This document shows positions 1 to 7,698 of a stretch of 11,900 bases of DNA, piece by piece. The first letter of the stretch is position 1, and the number at the start of each line of letters is the position of its first letter. The translations under genes were made by a program, and so were the position numbers. The notes under the pieces were generated by a model. That model did not search any database and was not told where the DNA came from. It saw nothing but the letters and a program-made list of their open reading frames with translations. Source of the DNA: Desulfobacula sp. (lineage in GTDB: Bacteria; Desulfobacterota; Desulfobacteria; Desulfobacterales; Desulfobacteraceae); the NCBI GenBank assembly GCA_029940235.1, contig JAOZRI010000047.1:1-11900 (forward strand), in the 5' to 3' direction.

Positions 1-25
1 TAAATCCCTGGCCGCAGAAGAATGA
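1..25 (+). CDS. fliN: 3' end of an upstream gene, probably fliN (partial)
   Basis: Reading in the frame of position 2, the codons give KSLAAEE followed by TGA at 23-25, and that stop overlaps the fliO ATG at 22 as ATGA. Many FliN proteins (C-ring switch component) end in a sequence such as ERIKSL, and fliN commonly precedes fliO, so fliN is the best guess. Only seven residues are visible, so the identity rests mainly on gene order. The rest of the gene lies outside the window. Confidence 0.5.
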
Positions 26-423
26 ATACCTCTTCAGATATCTGGTTTGCCTTTATCAAAACTTTTTCCATGCTGTTTCTGGTTCTGGCAGTTATTATTC
101 TTGTTTTTTATTTTATCAGAAAATTCTCCACAGCAAAAGGTGTTAAGGGGGGTAAAGATTTTATTAAAGTTCTCTCAATGCATCATCTTTCACCAAAAGA
201 AAAACTTGTATTGCTTGATGTTCTCGGTGATACCATCCTCATAGGTGTTACCCCTACCAATATTTCAAAAATATCTTCCATTGACACTGATATGGATTTC
301 TCAGGCCAGGGCAGTGAGGCACCTTTAAACTTTAAGGACTTTCTATCTCGCAAACTTGGTAAACCCATGTCAAATAAAAATAGGGCAGACAAAAACCTGA
401 CAACTCAAACAAAGGAAGGTTGA
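22..423 (+). CDS. fliO: Flagellar biosynthesis protein FliO
   Basis: This 133-residue protein has one strongly hydrophobic membrane segment at about residues 8-33, followed by RKF and a small soluble domain. That layout is typical of FliO, a poorly conserved factor that helps assemble the FliP-FliR export-gate complex in the inner membrane. The soluble part contains VLSMHHLSPKEKLVLLDV (about residues 50-67) and a following ILIGVTP. This matches the usual FliO pattern in which a beta-rich segment with KEKLVLVDVG is followed by LLLGVT. The start overlaps the preceding stop as ATGA, which implies translational coupling, and the stop TGA overlaps the fliP ATG at 423. The position directly before fliP supports the call. 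The low-complexity, charged C-terminal tail (from about residue 115) is normal for the family. Confidence 0.88.
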   Translation: MNTSSDIWFAFIKTFSMLFLVLAVIILVFYFIRKFSTAKGVKGGKDFIKVLSMHHLSPKEKLVLLDVLGDTILIGVTPTNISKISSIDTDMDFSGQGSEAPLNFKDFLSRKLGKPMSNKNRADKNLTTQTKEG

Positions 424-1175
424 TGAAGGTTAAAATAACTCTTTTTGTCTGTTTTTTATTATTTTGCATGGGTTCATCTGCTTTTGCCATAACATTTCCT
501 ATTCCCTCTTTGCAGTTAAATGTTGAAACAGCCAAAACTCCTGAAGAAGTTGCTGTTGTCCTTGAAATTATTGCTCTTTTAACTATTCTTGCCCTTGCTC
601 CGGCCATCTTGATTTTAATGACACCTTTTACAAGACTTGTTGTTGTCTTCCATTTTTTAAGGCAGGCCATGGGAACCCAGACAAGTCCTCCTAATCAGGT
701 GATTGTTGGTCTGGCACTGTTCATGACTTTCTTTATTATAAAACCTGTGGCACAAGAAATTTATAATGACTCTTTAAACCCATATCTTGAACGACAAATC
801 ACATATGACATTGCCTTTGAACAGGCCCAAAAACCCATTAGAAAATTTTTGCTCCTTAATACCAGAGAGAGTGATCTTGCTCTTTTTGTAAAGGGCGCTG
901 ATATGAAAAAACCTGAAACAAGGAGTGATGTATCTTTGCTGGTTCTTATTCCAGCCTATGTAATAAGTGAGCTTAAAACAGCTTTTATTATAGGATTTGT
1001 TTTATATATTCCCTTTCTTGTAATAGATATGGTGGTGGCTTCTGTGCTTCTTGCTATGGGTATGATGATGCTGCCTCCTATTATGATTTCCTTACCGTTT
1101 AAACTTATGTTATTTGTGCTTGTGGATGGATGGCATCTTATTTCAAGTTCTCTATTAAAAAGTTTTGGAGTATAA
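423..1175 (+). CDS. fliP: Flagellar export gate protein FliP
   Basis: FliP forms the pentameric core of the flagellar type III export gate with FliQ and FliR. The 250-residue product (E. coli FliP is 245) begins with a cleavable signal peptide, about residues 1-22 ending in AFA, as is usual for FliP. Family hallmarks follow: PFTRLVVVFHFLRQAMG and TQTSPPNQV at about residues 68-93, then a C-terminal membrane block at about 152-200 with LIPAYVISELKTAF and GMMMLPP. The ATG at 423 is preferred over an in-frame TTG at 420. The TTG would sit directly against the AGGAAGG ribosome-binding sequence at 413-419, whereas the ATG overlaps the fliO stop as TGATG. The acidic and charged loop between the two membrane blocks is the periplasmic part. 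Confidence 0.97.
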   Translation: MKVKITLFVCFLLFCMGSSAFAITFPIPSLQLNVETAKTPEEVAVVLEIIALLTILALAPAILILMTPFTRLVVVFHFLRQAMGTQTSPPNQVIVGLALFMTFFIIKPVAQEIYNDSLNPYLERQITYDIAFEQAQKPIRKFLLLNTRESDLALFVKGADMKKPETRSDVSLLVLIPAYVISELKTAFIIGFVLYIPFLVIDMVVASVLLAMGMMMLPPIMISLPFKLMLFVLVDGWHLISSSLLKSFGV

Positions 1176-1177
1176 TC

Positions 1178-1447
1178 ATGACCCCTGAATTTGTTGTTGA
1201 ATTTGCAAAGCAGGCCATAATACTGACTATTTCTCTCTCCATGCCCATGCTTGGGTTAGGGTTGCTCGCAGGATTGATTATAAGTGTATTCCAGGCTGTT
1301 ACGCAGATTCAGGAGATGACCCTGACATTTGTTCCAAAAATTATTGCAGTTTTCCTTGGACTTTTATTTGCAGCACCATGGATGTTGGATAAATTGACCA
1401 CCTTTACTGTGAATATATTGGAAAATATTCCCATGTATATCAGGTAG
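1178..1447 (+). CDS. fliQ: Flagellar export gate protein FliQ
   Basis: FliQ is a small hairpin membrane protein that wraps around the FliP-FliR core of the export gate. The product is 89 residues, the normal family length. It has two membrane segments (about residues 12-40 and 50-75) separated by the signature FQAVTQIQEMTLTFVPKI (about 38-55). The longer open frame begins at 1130 inside fliP, but the ATG at 1178 gives the canonical N-terminus MTPEFVVEFAKQAI and has a GGAG ribosome-binding site at 1167-1170 with a 7-base spacer. It lies 2 bases after the fliP stop. Confidence 0.97.
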   Translation: MTPEFVVEFAKQAIILTISLSMPMLGLGLLAGLIISVFQAVTQIQEMTLTFVPKIIAVFLGLLFAAPWMLDKLTTFTVNILENIPMYIR

Positions 1448-1460
1448 GAGAGAATACGGC

Positions 1461-2264
1461 ATGGATATCCTTAATGTCATTGATCCTGTGCAGTTTCGAA
1501 CATATATGCTTGTTTTAATAAGGGTAAGCATTATGCTGTTCATGTTTCCTGTATTCTCTTCAAAGGTTTTTCCAAACACACTTAAAATGGGTTTTGCCCT
1601 TGTTGTCTCTCTGTTGTTATATTCAGTGGTTGACATTGACCTTTCAAGGTTCCCCATGGGTGTTGTGGGAACAGGGCTTCTCATCATAGCAGAGGCAATG
1701 ATCGGTTTGACTCTGGGCTTATGTTTAAGAATATTTTTTGCTTCGGTTCAGCTTGCAGGACAGATAATAGGATTTCAGATGGGGTTTGCAATGATCAATG
1801 TTGTTGATCCCCAGACCGGAGCCAATGTGTCCATTATGGATCAGCTCGGGTATTGGGTGTGTGTTCTTGTTTTTCTTTTGCTCAATGGCCATCACATTAT
1901 GTTCATGGCAATGATCGATAGTTTTAAACTTGTCCCCATGGGTTTTTTTATGATGCACGAAGCAATGATGGTCAAATTCATATCGCTTGGATCTGAGCTG
2001 TTTTTGATGTCAATAAAAATCGGAGCCCCTGTAATTGCGTCACTTGTATTTGTCAGTGTTGGATTTGGGCTGGTCTCAAAATTTTCACCCCAGATGAACG
2101 TAATGATAGTGGCATTTCCCCTGAAAATTGTAGCGGGCCTGGCTCTTTTCGGCCTGTCCCTTCAAATTATTCTTCTTGTAACAAGAACTTATGTCTCAGA
2201 GTTTAAGGAATTATTAATGTATTTTCTTTTTTATATTGGCGGGTCTGGTATGGCCGGAGCATGA
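1461..2264 (+). CDS. fliR: Flagellar export gate protein FliR
   Basis: FliR completes the FliP5Q4R1 export gate in the inner membrane. The 267-residue length is standard, and the protein is almost entirely hydrophobic with about six membrane segments. Family features include the early R-S-I-M-L-F-M-F-P run (about residues 21-31), EAMIGLTLGL (about 78-87), and QLAGQIIGFQMGFAMINVVDP (about 97-117), which ends in the usual VDP followed by polar residues. The C-terminus has the FPLKIVAGL stretch. The ribosome-binding site GGAGAG (1447-1452) overlaps the end of the fliQ stop codon and has an 8-base spacer. In some lineages FliR is fused to FlhB. Here the two are separate, with 56 bases between them. 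Confidence 0.96.
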   Translation: MDILNVIDPVQFRTYMLVLIRVSIMLFMFPVFSSKVFPNTLKMGFALVVSLLLYSVVDIDLSRFPMGVVGTGLLIIAEAMIGLTLGLCLRIFFASVQLAGQIIGFQMGFAMINVVDPQTGANVSIMDQLGYWVCVLVFLLLNGHHIMFMAMIDSFKLVPMGFFMMHEAMMVKFISLGSELFLMSIKIGAPVIASLVFVSVGFGLVSKFSPQMNVMIVAFPLKIVAGLALFGLSLQIILLVTRTYVSEFKELLMYFLFYIGGSGMAGA

Positions 2265-2320
2265 CTGGTTTAAATATTATAAAGCATCAAAAAAATATTT
2301 TTAGATAGGGGTAGAATAGT

Positions 2321-3394
2321 ATGGCTGAAGATCCGGAAAGTGGTGGGGAGAAAACCGAAGACGCATCGTCGCGTAAGCTTTCCAAAGCAAGGGAAGAAGG
2401 GCAGGTTGCAAAAAGCATTGAGATTCCTTCTGTTTTTGTCCTTGTTGGAGGTGTTACTGCTTTATATGCTTCTGCATTTTATATTTATAATAATCTGGTT
2501 TCTGTATTTCATTTTAATTTCAATTTTACACAAGTCCCTTTATTGACCGATCTTGAAGTTGTCAGGCTGCTTGCATATCATACTCAGAAAATTATTTTCA
2601 CCTTAATTCCAGTCATGGTTCCGATTATCATAATTGCCCTGCTTGCAAATATTGCCCAGGTGGGATTTGTTATTTCATGGAAAGCCATTGAACCAAAGTT
2701 GTCCAAGCTTAACCCCATTAATGGATTTAAACAGAAATTCTCTTCAAGGGCGGTTGTTGAATTTGTAAAAACTTTGTTGAAAGTTGGTGTTATTTCAATG
2801 GTTGCCTATTATGCTATTAAAGGCGAACTTACACAGATATCAAAATTGTATGACCATAGTATTGGGTATATCCTTTTATTTATCCTTAAAATTTCTTTCT
2901 GGATTTTCATCAAAGTATGTCTGATCATGCTGGTTGTTGCTGCTTTAGACTATGCTTATCAGAGATGGAAATTTCTCGATGAACAGAAAATGACAAAAAA
3001 AGAGGTTAAGGATGAGACAAAACAGACAGAAGGTGATCCAATGGTTAAATCCAGGATCAGGCAGCTCCAGCAGGAGGCAGCAAGAAAAAGGATGATGGCT
3101 GATGTGCCCGAGGCTGATGTGATTGTCACAAACCCGACCCGTCTTGCCGTTGCCATAAAATATGACAGTGCCCAGATGGATGCTCCTGCTGTGCTTGCAA
3201 AAGGAGCCGGGCCTGTTGCTAAAAATATAAGAGAGATAGCAAGGCAAAATGATATTCCCCTTGTTGAAGATAAACAATTGGCTCGAAATTTGTATAGTAG
3301 TGTAGATATAGGCGGCCAGGTTCCAGGTGAACTATACCAGGCAGTAGCGGAAGTACTGGCTTATGTCTATAAATTAAAGGGAAAAAAGCTGTAA
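2321..3394 (+). CDS. flhB: Flagellar export switch protein FlhB (NPTR variant)
   Basis: FlhB regulates the export gate and switches substrate class from rod/hook to filament, usually after autocleavage between N and P of an NPTH motif. The 357-residue product has the normal architecture. It opens with a charged N-terminus (EKTEDASSRKLSKAREEGQV, about residues 10-29). Four membrane segments follow at about 33-56, 90-115, 145-167 and 183-209. Next come the linker with KKEVKDETKQTEGDP (about 226-240) and the cytoplasmic domain. The autocleavage motif reads N271-P272-T273-R274 instead of NPTH. Asn and Pro, which carry out the cleavage chemistry, are present, and the flanking AVAIKYD is canonical. 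Downstream GAGPVAKNIREIA and the EDKQLARNLY region are intact. The ribosome-binding site is ATAGGGG at 2305-2311. The 56-base gap before the gene is AT-rich, with no promoter I can support. Confidence 0.97.
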   Translation: MAEDPESGGEKTEDASSRKLSKAREEGQVAKSIEIPSVFVLVGGVTALYASAFYIYNNLVSVFHFNFNFTQVPLLTDLEVVRLLAYHTQKIIFTLIPVMVPIIIIALLANIAQVGFVISWKAIEPKLSKLNPINGFKQKFSSRAVVEFVKTLLKVGVISMVAYYAIKGELTQISKLYDHSIGYILLFILKISFWIFIKVCLIMLVVAALDYAYQRWKFLDEQKMTKKEVKDETKQTEGDPMVKSRIRQLQQEAARKRMMADVPEADVIVTNPTRLAVAIKYDSAQMDAPAVLAKGAGPVAKNIREIARQNDIPLVEDKQLARNLYSSVDIGGQVPGELYQAVAEVLAYVYKLKGKKL

Positions 3395-3450
3395 ATATAC
3401 GACAATAAATTGGCGGTTTGTGTCAAAGATATTTTAGGTTTGGAGTTTAA

Positions 3451-5562
3451 ATGGCAGCAGTTGAAACAGGTTTTTTAGCAGGAGTAAAAAGAGAGTCTTC
3501 AGATATACTGATGGTTGTTGCCTTTATTGGTATTCTCATGGCAATGATCCTGCCTTTGCATCCCATTATTCTTGACTTTTTCCTTGCTTTGAATATCTCC
3601 TTTGCCATTGTTGTATTAATTACAACTATGTACACAACAGCTCCACTAGAGTTTGCTATTTTCCCATCACTTCTGCTTGTGTTGACACTGTTTCGTCTCT
3701 CTTTAAATGTTGCATCCACACGATTAATTCTTTTACACGGCAGTGAAGGTCAGAGTGCAGCAGGGTCTATCATTCAATCTTTTGGCAGCTTTGTTGTGGG
3801 TGGAAACTATGTTGTAGGTCTGGTTATTTTTATTATTCTTGTTTTGATCAATTTCATGGTTATTACCAAAGGTGCAGGTAGAATAGCAGAAGTTGCCGCT
3901 AGATTTACCCTTGATGCCATGCCTGGAAAACAGATGGCCATTGATGCTGATCTTAATGCAGGCATGATAGATGAAGTTGAGGCAGGTGAAAGACGTGCCG
4001 CAATTGCCAGGGAATCAGAGTTTCATGGTGCCATGGATGGTGCTTCAAAATTTGTCCGCGGGGATGCCATTGCAGGTATTGTAATAACACTGATTAATAT
4101 AGTGGGTGGTTTTGTAATTGGTGTACTTCAGCAGGGTATGGAGATGAAGGAAGCTTTGACAAACTATACTCTTTTAACTGTTGGCGATGGTCTTGTATCA
4201 CAGATCCCGGCTCTTTTGATTTCAGCAGCAGCAGGTCTTCTTGTCTCAAGATCCGGTTCCAACATGAAAATGGGTCAGGAGTTTGCAAAACATCTTCTTG
4301 CAAGCTCAACTCCGGTTTTTATAGGGTCAGTAATTATTTTTTGCATGGGACTTGTACCGGGTCTGCCATCCATACCATTTATGACTCTTGGACTGGTCTT
4401 AGGAACCCTTGCATGGTATTTTTTACGACAGGAAGAGACAAGTGAAGAGGAAAAACTTGCAGATGAGCAGGCACAGATAGAAGAGGAGGCAGCAGGTGCT
4501 CCTGAAGATGTTGATCATCTTTTAAATCTTGATACCATTGAACTTGAGGTCGGCTATGGTTTGATTCCCCTTGTGGATAAACAGCAGGATGGCACTCTGC
4601 TTGGAAGAATCAGGGCAATCAGAAGACAATTTGCCACGGAAATGGGGATTATTATTCCTCCCATTCACATCCGGGACAATCTGAATTTAAATCCCGCACA
4701 ATACAGGCTTATGATAAAAGGAGTGGAAGCTGCCGGTACCGAGTTAATGGTAAATCATTTTCTTGCCATGGATCCTGGAGGAACAGCCCAGGATATTGAG
4801 GGCATAGATACCACAGAACCAGCATTTAACCTGCCGGCAAAATGGATTCCCATGGATCGTGAAGAGGAGGCAAAATTTGCAGGATATACAGTTGTGGATA
4901 ATTCAACGGTTATTGCGACACACTTGACTGAAATTGTTAGAAACAATGCCCATGATCTTCTTGGAAGACAGGATGTTCAACATCTTCTCGATAATCTTGC
5001 CAAATCTAATCCAAAAGCTGTGGAAGAGCTGGTGCCAGGTCTTTTAAGTCTTGGCGTTGTACAAAAAGTACTTCAAAATTTATTAAGGGAGCGAATTTCC
5101 ATAAGAGATATGCTTACAATTGTAGAAACTCTCGCTGATTTTGCACCAATGGGAAAAGATCCAGACCTTTTAACTGAATATGTAAGGCAGAGATTGGCAA
5201 AAGGCATGCTTGTTCCCTATCTTCAGGAGGGAAAGGTATTGCAGGTAACAACCCTTGATAGAGAAATAGAAGAGATATTAACTAAAAATATAAGGCATAC
5301 TGAACATGGATCATATCTGACCCTTGATCCGGGCCTGGTGGAAGAGATAGTTCAGGCAGTTTCAAAAGAGGTGCAACAGCAGGTAGCTCTTAATGCACAA
5401 CCTGTCATCATGACATCGCCGAGTCTGCGCCGTCATGTCAGAAAACTCATTGAGCCAACTCTACCCACTGTGATGGTTGTATCCCATGCAGAGATAGTGG
5501 ATGATATTAATTTACAGGCAAGTGGAAAGGTAAGTTTAATAAATGAACAAGAGAATCTATAG
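3451..5562 (+). CDS. flhA: Flagellar export gate protein FlhA
   Basis: FlhA forms the nonameric ring of the flagellar type III export apparatus. Its cytoplasmic domain docks chaperone-substrate complexes and its membrane part uses the proton motive force. The 703-residue length fits the family (E. coli FlhA is 692). The N-terminal half (to about residue 330) has eight predicted membrane segments. It contains the FHIPEP-family hallmarks FRLSLNVASTRLIL (about 81-94) and GKQMAIDADLNAG (159-171), the latter in the conserved cytoplasmic loop. An acidic linker rich in Glu at about 330-350 leads to the C-terminal domain (about 360-695), which is intact, with LIPLVDKQQDG, a RRQFATEMGIIIPPIHIRDN-like segment and MVVSHAEI near the end. 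The start has GGAG at 3442-3445. The last 20 bases overlap the start of flhF. Confidence 0.98.
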   Translation: MAAVETGFLAGVKRESSDILMVVAFIGILMAMILPLHPIILDFFLALNISFAIVVLITTMYTTAPLEFAIFPSLLLVLTLFRLSLNVASTRLILLHGSEGQSAAGSIIQSFGSFVVGGNYVVGLVIFIILVLINFMVITKGAGRIAEVAARFTLDAMPGKQMAIDADLNAGMIDEVEAGERRAAIARESEFHGAMDGASKFVRGDAIAGIVITLINIVGGFVIGVLQQGMEMKEALTNYTLLTVGDGLVSQIPALLISAAAGLLVSRSGSNMKMGQEFAKHLLASSTPVFIGSVIIFCMGLVPGLPSIPFMTLGLVLGTLAWYFLRQEETSEEEKLADEQAQIEEEAAGAPEDVDHLLNLDTIELEVGYGLIPLVDKQQDGTLLGRIRAIRRQFATEMGIIIPPIHIRDNLNLNPAQYRLMIKGVEAAGTELMVNHFLAMDPGGTAQDIEGIDTTEPAFNLPAKWIPMDREEEAKFAGYTVVDNSTVIATHLTEIVRNNAHDLLGRQDVQHLLDNLAKSNPKAVEELVPGLLSLGVVQKVLQNLLRERISIRDMLTIVETLADFAPMGKDPDLLTEYVRQRLAKGMLVPYLQEGKVLQVTTLDREIEEILTKNIRHTEHGSYLTLDPGLVEEIVQAVSKEVQQQVALNAQPVIMTSPSLRRHVRKLIEPTLPTVMVVSHAEIVDDINLQASGKVSLINEQENL

Positions 5563-6679
5563 AGCTGAAAATATTCAATTAGCCATTGCAAATATTAAAC
5601 AGGAGCTTGGATCCGATGCCATGATTCTAAGTACCCGGAAAATTGCACCAAAATCCATTGGCTCATATTCAAAACGTGCAAGAACAATGTTTGAGGTTGA
5701 AGCATCTGTTCCAGAATATTCAGATGTGAAAACTGAATATAACAAAGCAGGCCTGGGAATTAATCAAAAAGAGCTTACTGATTCCATTAAAGATGATATT
5801 GCTGATATCAAGGATATGATTTCAATTGCCAGTTTTGGAAACGGGATGAAGAATATGGTCTGCAACCATTTTGAGTCTGTTGGCATTCTGGCTTCTCTTT
5901 TGCGGGCAGGTATCAGTGAAGCAGGGTCAAGTTCCATAATAAAAAAAGCAAGTTTATCCATGGATAAAAATAGTGTCAAAGGTTCAAATATTAAATCCTT
6001 AAAAAAATATGTGATGCAGCAATGTCTTAATCAAATTAGCACAAAAGATTTCTTTAATAGAGATAACAGCTCAGGAGTTCCCCATGTGGCAGCTTTTGTG
6101 GGTCCCACGGGAGTCGGTAAAACAACTACTATTGCAAAACTTGCAGCTCTGCTGACATTTGAAAGAAAAATGAAAATTGGTCTGATTTCCATTGATAATT
6201 ATCGGGTGGGTGCATTTGAACAGCTAAAAGCTTATGCCTCCATTATGGGATTGCTGTGTGTGCCTGCATTCAGCTCTCAAGACCTAACTTGCGCTCTGGA
6301 CAGAATGAAATCGATGGACATGGTATTGATAGATACTGCAGGGCACAGCCACTTTGATAAAGTAAAAATTGATGAAATATTGAAATTAATTCATACAGAT
6401 TTTGCGATTTCTACTCATTTGGTCTTGAGTGTTACCTCTGAATCTACTATTATGAAAGATGCAGCAGCAGCTTTTTGTGCTTTTAATCCTGATACGCTTG
6501 TATTTACAAAGATTGATGAAACAAAAAGATGTGGTAAGATACTGGATCAGGTAAGTGATATTAAACTGCCTGTTTCTCTGATAACAAATGGTCAAAGAGT
6601 CCCTGAGGATTTAATTGTACCGGACAGAGGAAAACTGCTCAAGATAATTCTGGGCAATGGACAACAGGTTGTTGCATAA
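5543..6679 (+). CDS. flhF: Flagellar placement GTPase FlhF
   Basis: FlhF is an SRP-type GTPase that recruits early flagellar components to the assembly site, typically the cell pole, and is antagonised by FlhG. The 378-residue protein starts with the family N-terminus (RIYRAENIQLAIANIKQELG, then DAMILSTRKI). It has a variable middle region and an NG GTPase domain from about residue 150. Visible GTPase motifs are the P-loop GPTGVGKT (187-194), the SRP-like DNYRVGAFEQLK (about 219-230), DTAG (264-267), TKID (322-325) and a C-terminal NGQRVPEDL. The usual Arg after DTAG is His here (DTAGHSHF), while other motifs look normal. The ATG lies inside the end of flhA (20-base overlap), so translation is probably coupled. 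Confidence 0.96.
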   Translation: MNKRIYRAENIQLAIANIKQELGSDAMILSTRKIAPKSIGSYSKRARTMFEVEASVPEYSDVKTEYNKAGLGINQKELTDSIKDDIADIKDMISIASFGNGMKNMVCNHFESVGILASLLRAGISEAGSSSIIKKASLSMDKNSVKGSNIKSLKKYVMQQCLNQISTKDFFNRDNSSGVPHVAAFVGPTGVGKTTTIAKLAALLTFERKMKIGLISIDNYRVGAFEQLKAYASIMGLLCVPAFSSQDLTCALDRMKSMDMVLIDTAGHSHFDKVKIDEILKLIHTDFAISTHLVLSVTSESTIMKDAAAAFCAFNPDTLVFTKIDETKRCGKILDQVSDIKLPVSLITNGQRVPEDLIVPDRGKLLKIILGNGQQVVA

Positions 6680-6739
6680 TGAAAATTTTTCCAGTGTAGT
6701 AATTGAGAAAATTGGCGTTTTATAACAGCGTGTCAAGAG

Positions 6740-6764
6740 ATGAAAAAAATGAGGTAATATATTG
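6740..6764 (+). promoter_or_regulatory. Translation start element of flhG, deciding a TTG start
   Basis: GAGGT at 6751-6755 is spaced 6 bases from the TTG at 6762 and supports that start. It lies inside the 16-base string ATGAAAAAAATGAGGT (6740-6755), which recurs exactly before the gene at 8471 with the same spacing. The string itself opens a five-codon frame (MKKMR, stop TAA at 6755-6757) that ends just before the real start, so terminating ribosomes could re-initiate there. The ribosome-binding role is well supported. Use of the mini-frame is speculation. Confidence 0.6.
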
Positions 6765-7649
6765 AATCAGGCACAAGGCCTTCACAAAGCCGTTAAAGAC
6801 CGGGCACTTTCAAGGAAAAAAGCAAATATGTCATCAAACAATCTTCCAAGAGTTATTGCAGTTACCAGCGGTAAGGGAGGTGTCGGTAAAACCAATCTGG
6901 TGGGTAATATGGCTGTTGCCTTAAGTCGTATGGGTAAAAGGGTGGTTATCATTGATGCTGATGTGGGACTTGCCAATATTGACATTATTTTTAATTTAAG
7001 ACCTGAATATAATATCAGGCATATTATCAATGCCCAAAAAACATTGAACCAGGTCATGGTAACTTCAGAACATGGTATCAAAATTCTCCCTGGAGGTTCT
7101 GGATTCGCCGATTTAACTCAACTTGGCGAAGGTGAAAAACTCAATCTTTTAAGTGAATTTGAAACTCTCTCTGACCAGGCCGATATTATTTTTGTTGACA
7201 CAGGGGCTGGAATTTCATCAAATGTATTATATTTTAACTCTGCCTGTGATGAATGTATTGTTATTGCAACAAGAGAACCCACATCCATTACCGATGCCTA
7301 TGCAATGATAAAAGTTTTATCATCGGATTATGGAACCAGATATTTTAAACTGATTGTTAACATGGTGGATTCCGAAGCCCAGGCAAAAAATGTCTATGCA
7401 AGTTTAAGTGCAGCACTTGATAAATACCTGAACAATGTTGTATTGGAATATACAGGATATATCCCTTTTGACAGGAAATTACAGGCAGCAGTGCAAAAAA
7501 GAGGACTTGTTATGGATAGTTTTCCTGACTCAGTGGCTGCTAAAGCCATTGAAGATATCTCGTTAAATCTTGGGAATACCCCTGCAAGAAGTAATGCAGA
7601 TGGGAGCTTAACATTTTTTATGAACAAGGTATTTCAAGCAGCAGATTAA
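6762..7649 (+). CDS. flhG: Flagellar number regulator FlhG (MinD-like ATPase, also called FleN/YlxH)
   Basis: FlhG is a MinD/ParA-family ATPase that limits flagellar number and stimulates the FlhF GTPase through an N-terminal helix. The 295-residue product has the deviant Walker A motif GKGGVGKTN (37-45), the switch segment DADVGLANID (65-74) and DTGAG (146-150). A TTG start is chosen because GAGGT at 6751-6755 lies 6 bases upstream. It also yields the N-terminus MNQAQGLHKAV, matching the DQAxxLR activation motif of FlhG. The next ATG (codon 23) would remove that motif. The 82 bases between flhF and this gene carry no clear sigma-70, sigma-54 or sigma-28 promoter that I can defend. The C-terminus (TFFMNKVFQAAD) resembles the short membrane-targeting tail of MinD-like proteins. 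Confidence 0.95.
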   Translation: MNQAQGLHKAVKDRALSRKKANMSSNNLPRVIAVTSGKGGVGKTNLVGNMAVALSRMGKRVVIIDADVGLANIDIIFNLRPEYNIRHIINAQKTLNQVMVTSEHGIKILPGGSGFADLTQLGEGEKLNLLSEFETLSDQADIIFVDTGAGISSNVLYFNSACDECIVIATREPTSITDAYAMIKVLSSDYGTRYFKLIVNMVDSEAQAKNVYASLSAALDKYLNNVVLEYTGYIPFDRKLQAAVQKRGLVMDSFPDSVAAKAIEDISLNLGNTPARSNADGSLTFFMNKVFQAAD

Positions 7650-7663
7650 CCGCCATCTGGCGG
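7650..7663 (+). other. Intercistronic hairpin after flhG
   Basis: CCGCC (7650-7654), ATCT loop, GGCGG (7659-7663) forms a perfect 5-bp GC stem with a 4-base loop immediately after the flhG stop. It can be extended by two A-T pairs if G7664 is bulged. No run of T follows (the next bases are GTTGTAAAAATAAC), so it does not look like an intrinsic terminator. It may stabilise or process the transcript between flhG and fliA. It is the only strong GC stem I noticed between genes in this AT-rich window. Confidence 0.5.
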
Positions 7664-7698
7664 GTTGTAAAAATAACAGGGATGTTTTATCTTAATTT

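Noticed and set aside
332..670. Minus-strand 112-codon frame across fliO/fliP
   Set aside because: It overlaps two well-supported genes on the + strand and shows no family features.
1130..1177. Longer fliQ frame starting at 1130
   Set aside because: It would overlap fliP by 46 bases and add 16 residues absent from the family. The ATG at 1178 has a good ribosome-binding site and canonical N-terminus.
2290..2301. AT palindrome AAAAATATTTTT in the fliR-flhB gap
   Set aside because: Pure A-T self-complementarity without a GC stem is unlikely to form a functional hairpin and is common in AT-rich DNA.
3411..3425. TGGC...TGTC in the flhB-flhA gap as a sigma-54 promoter
   Set aside because: The required GC at the -12 element is missing at the correct spacing.
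5195..5210. Sigma-54-like GG-N10-GC pattern (TGGCAA...ATGC) upstream of flhF
   Set aside because: It lies deep inside flhA over codons for the conserved RLAKGMLVP segment, about 330 bases before flhF, and only the core dinucleotides fit well.
6672..6726. Sigma-70-like boxes in the flhF-flhG gap (TTGCAT...TGTAGT; TTGAGA...TATAAC)
   Set aside because: The first pair is too weak and the second has only a 12-base spacer. In AT-rich DNA such matches are expected by chance.
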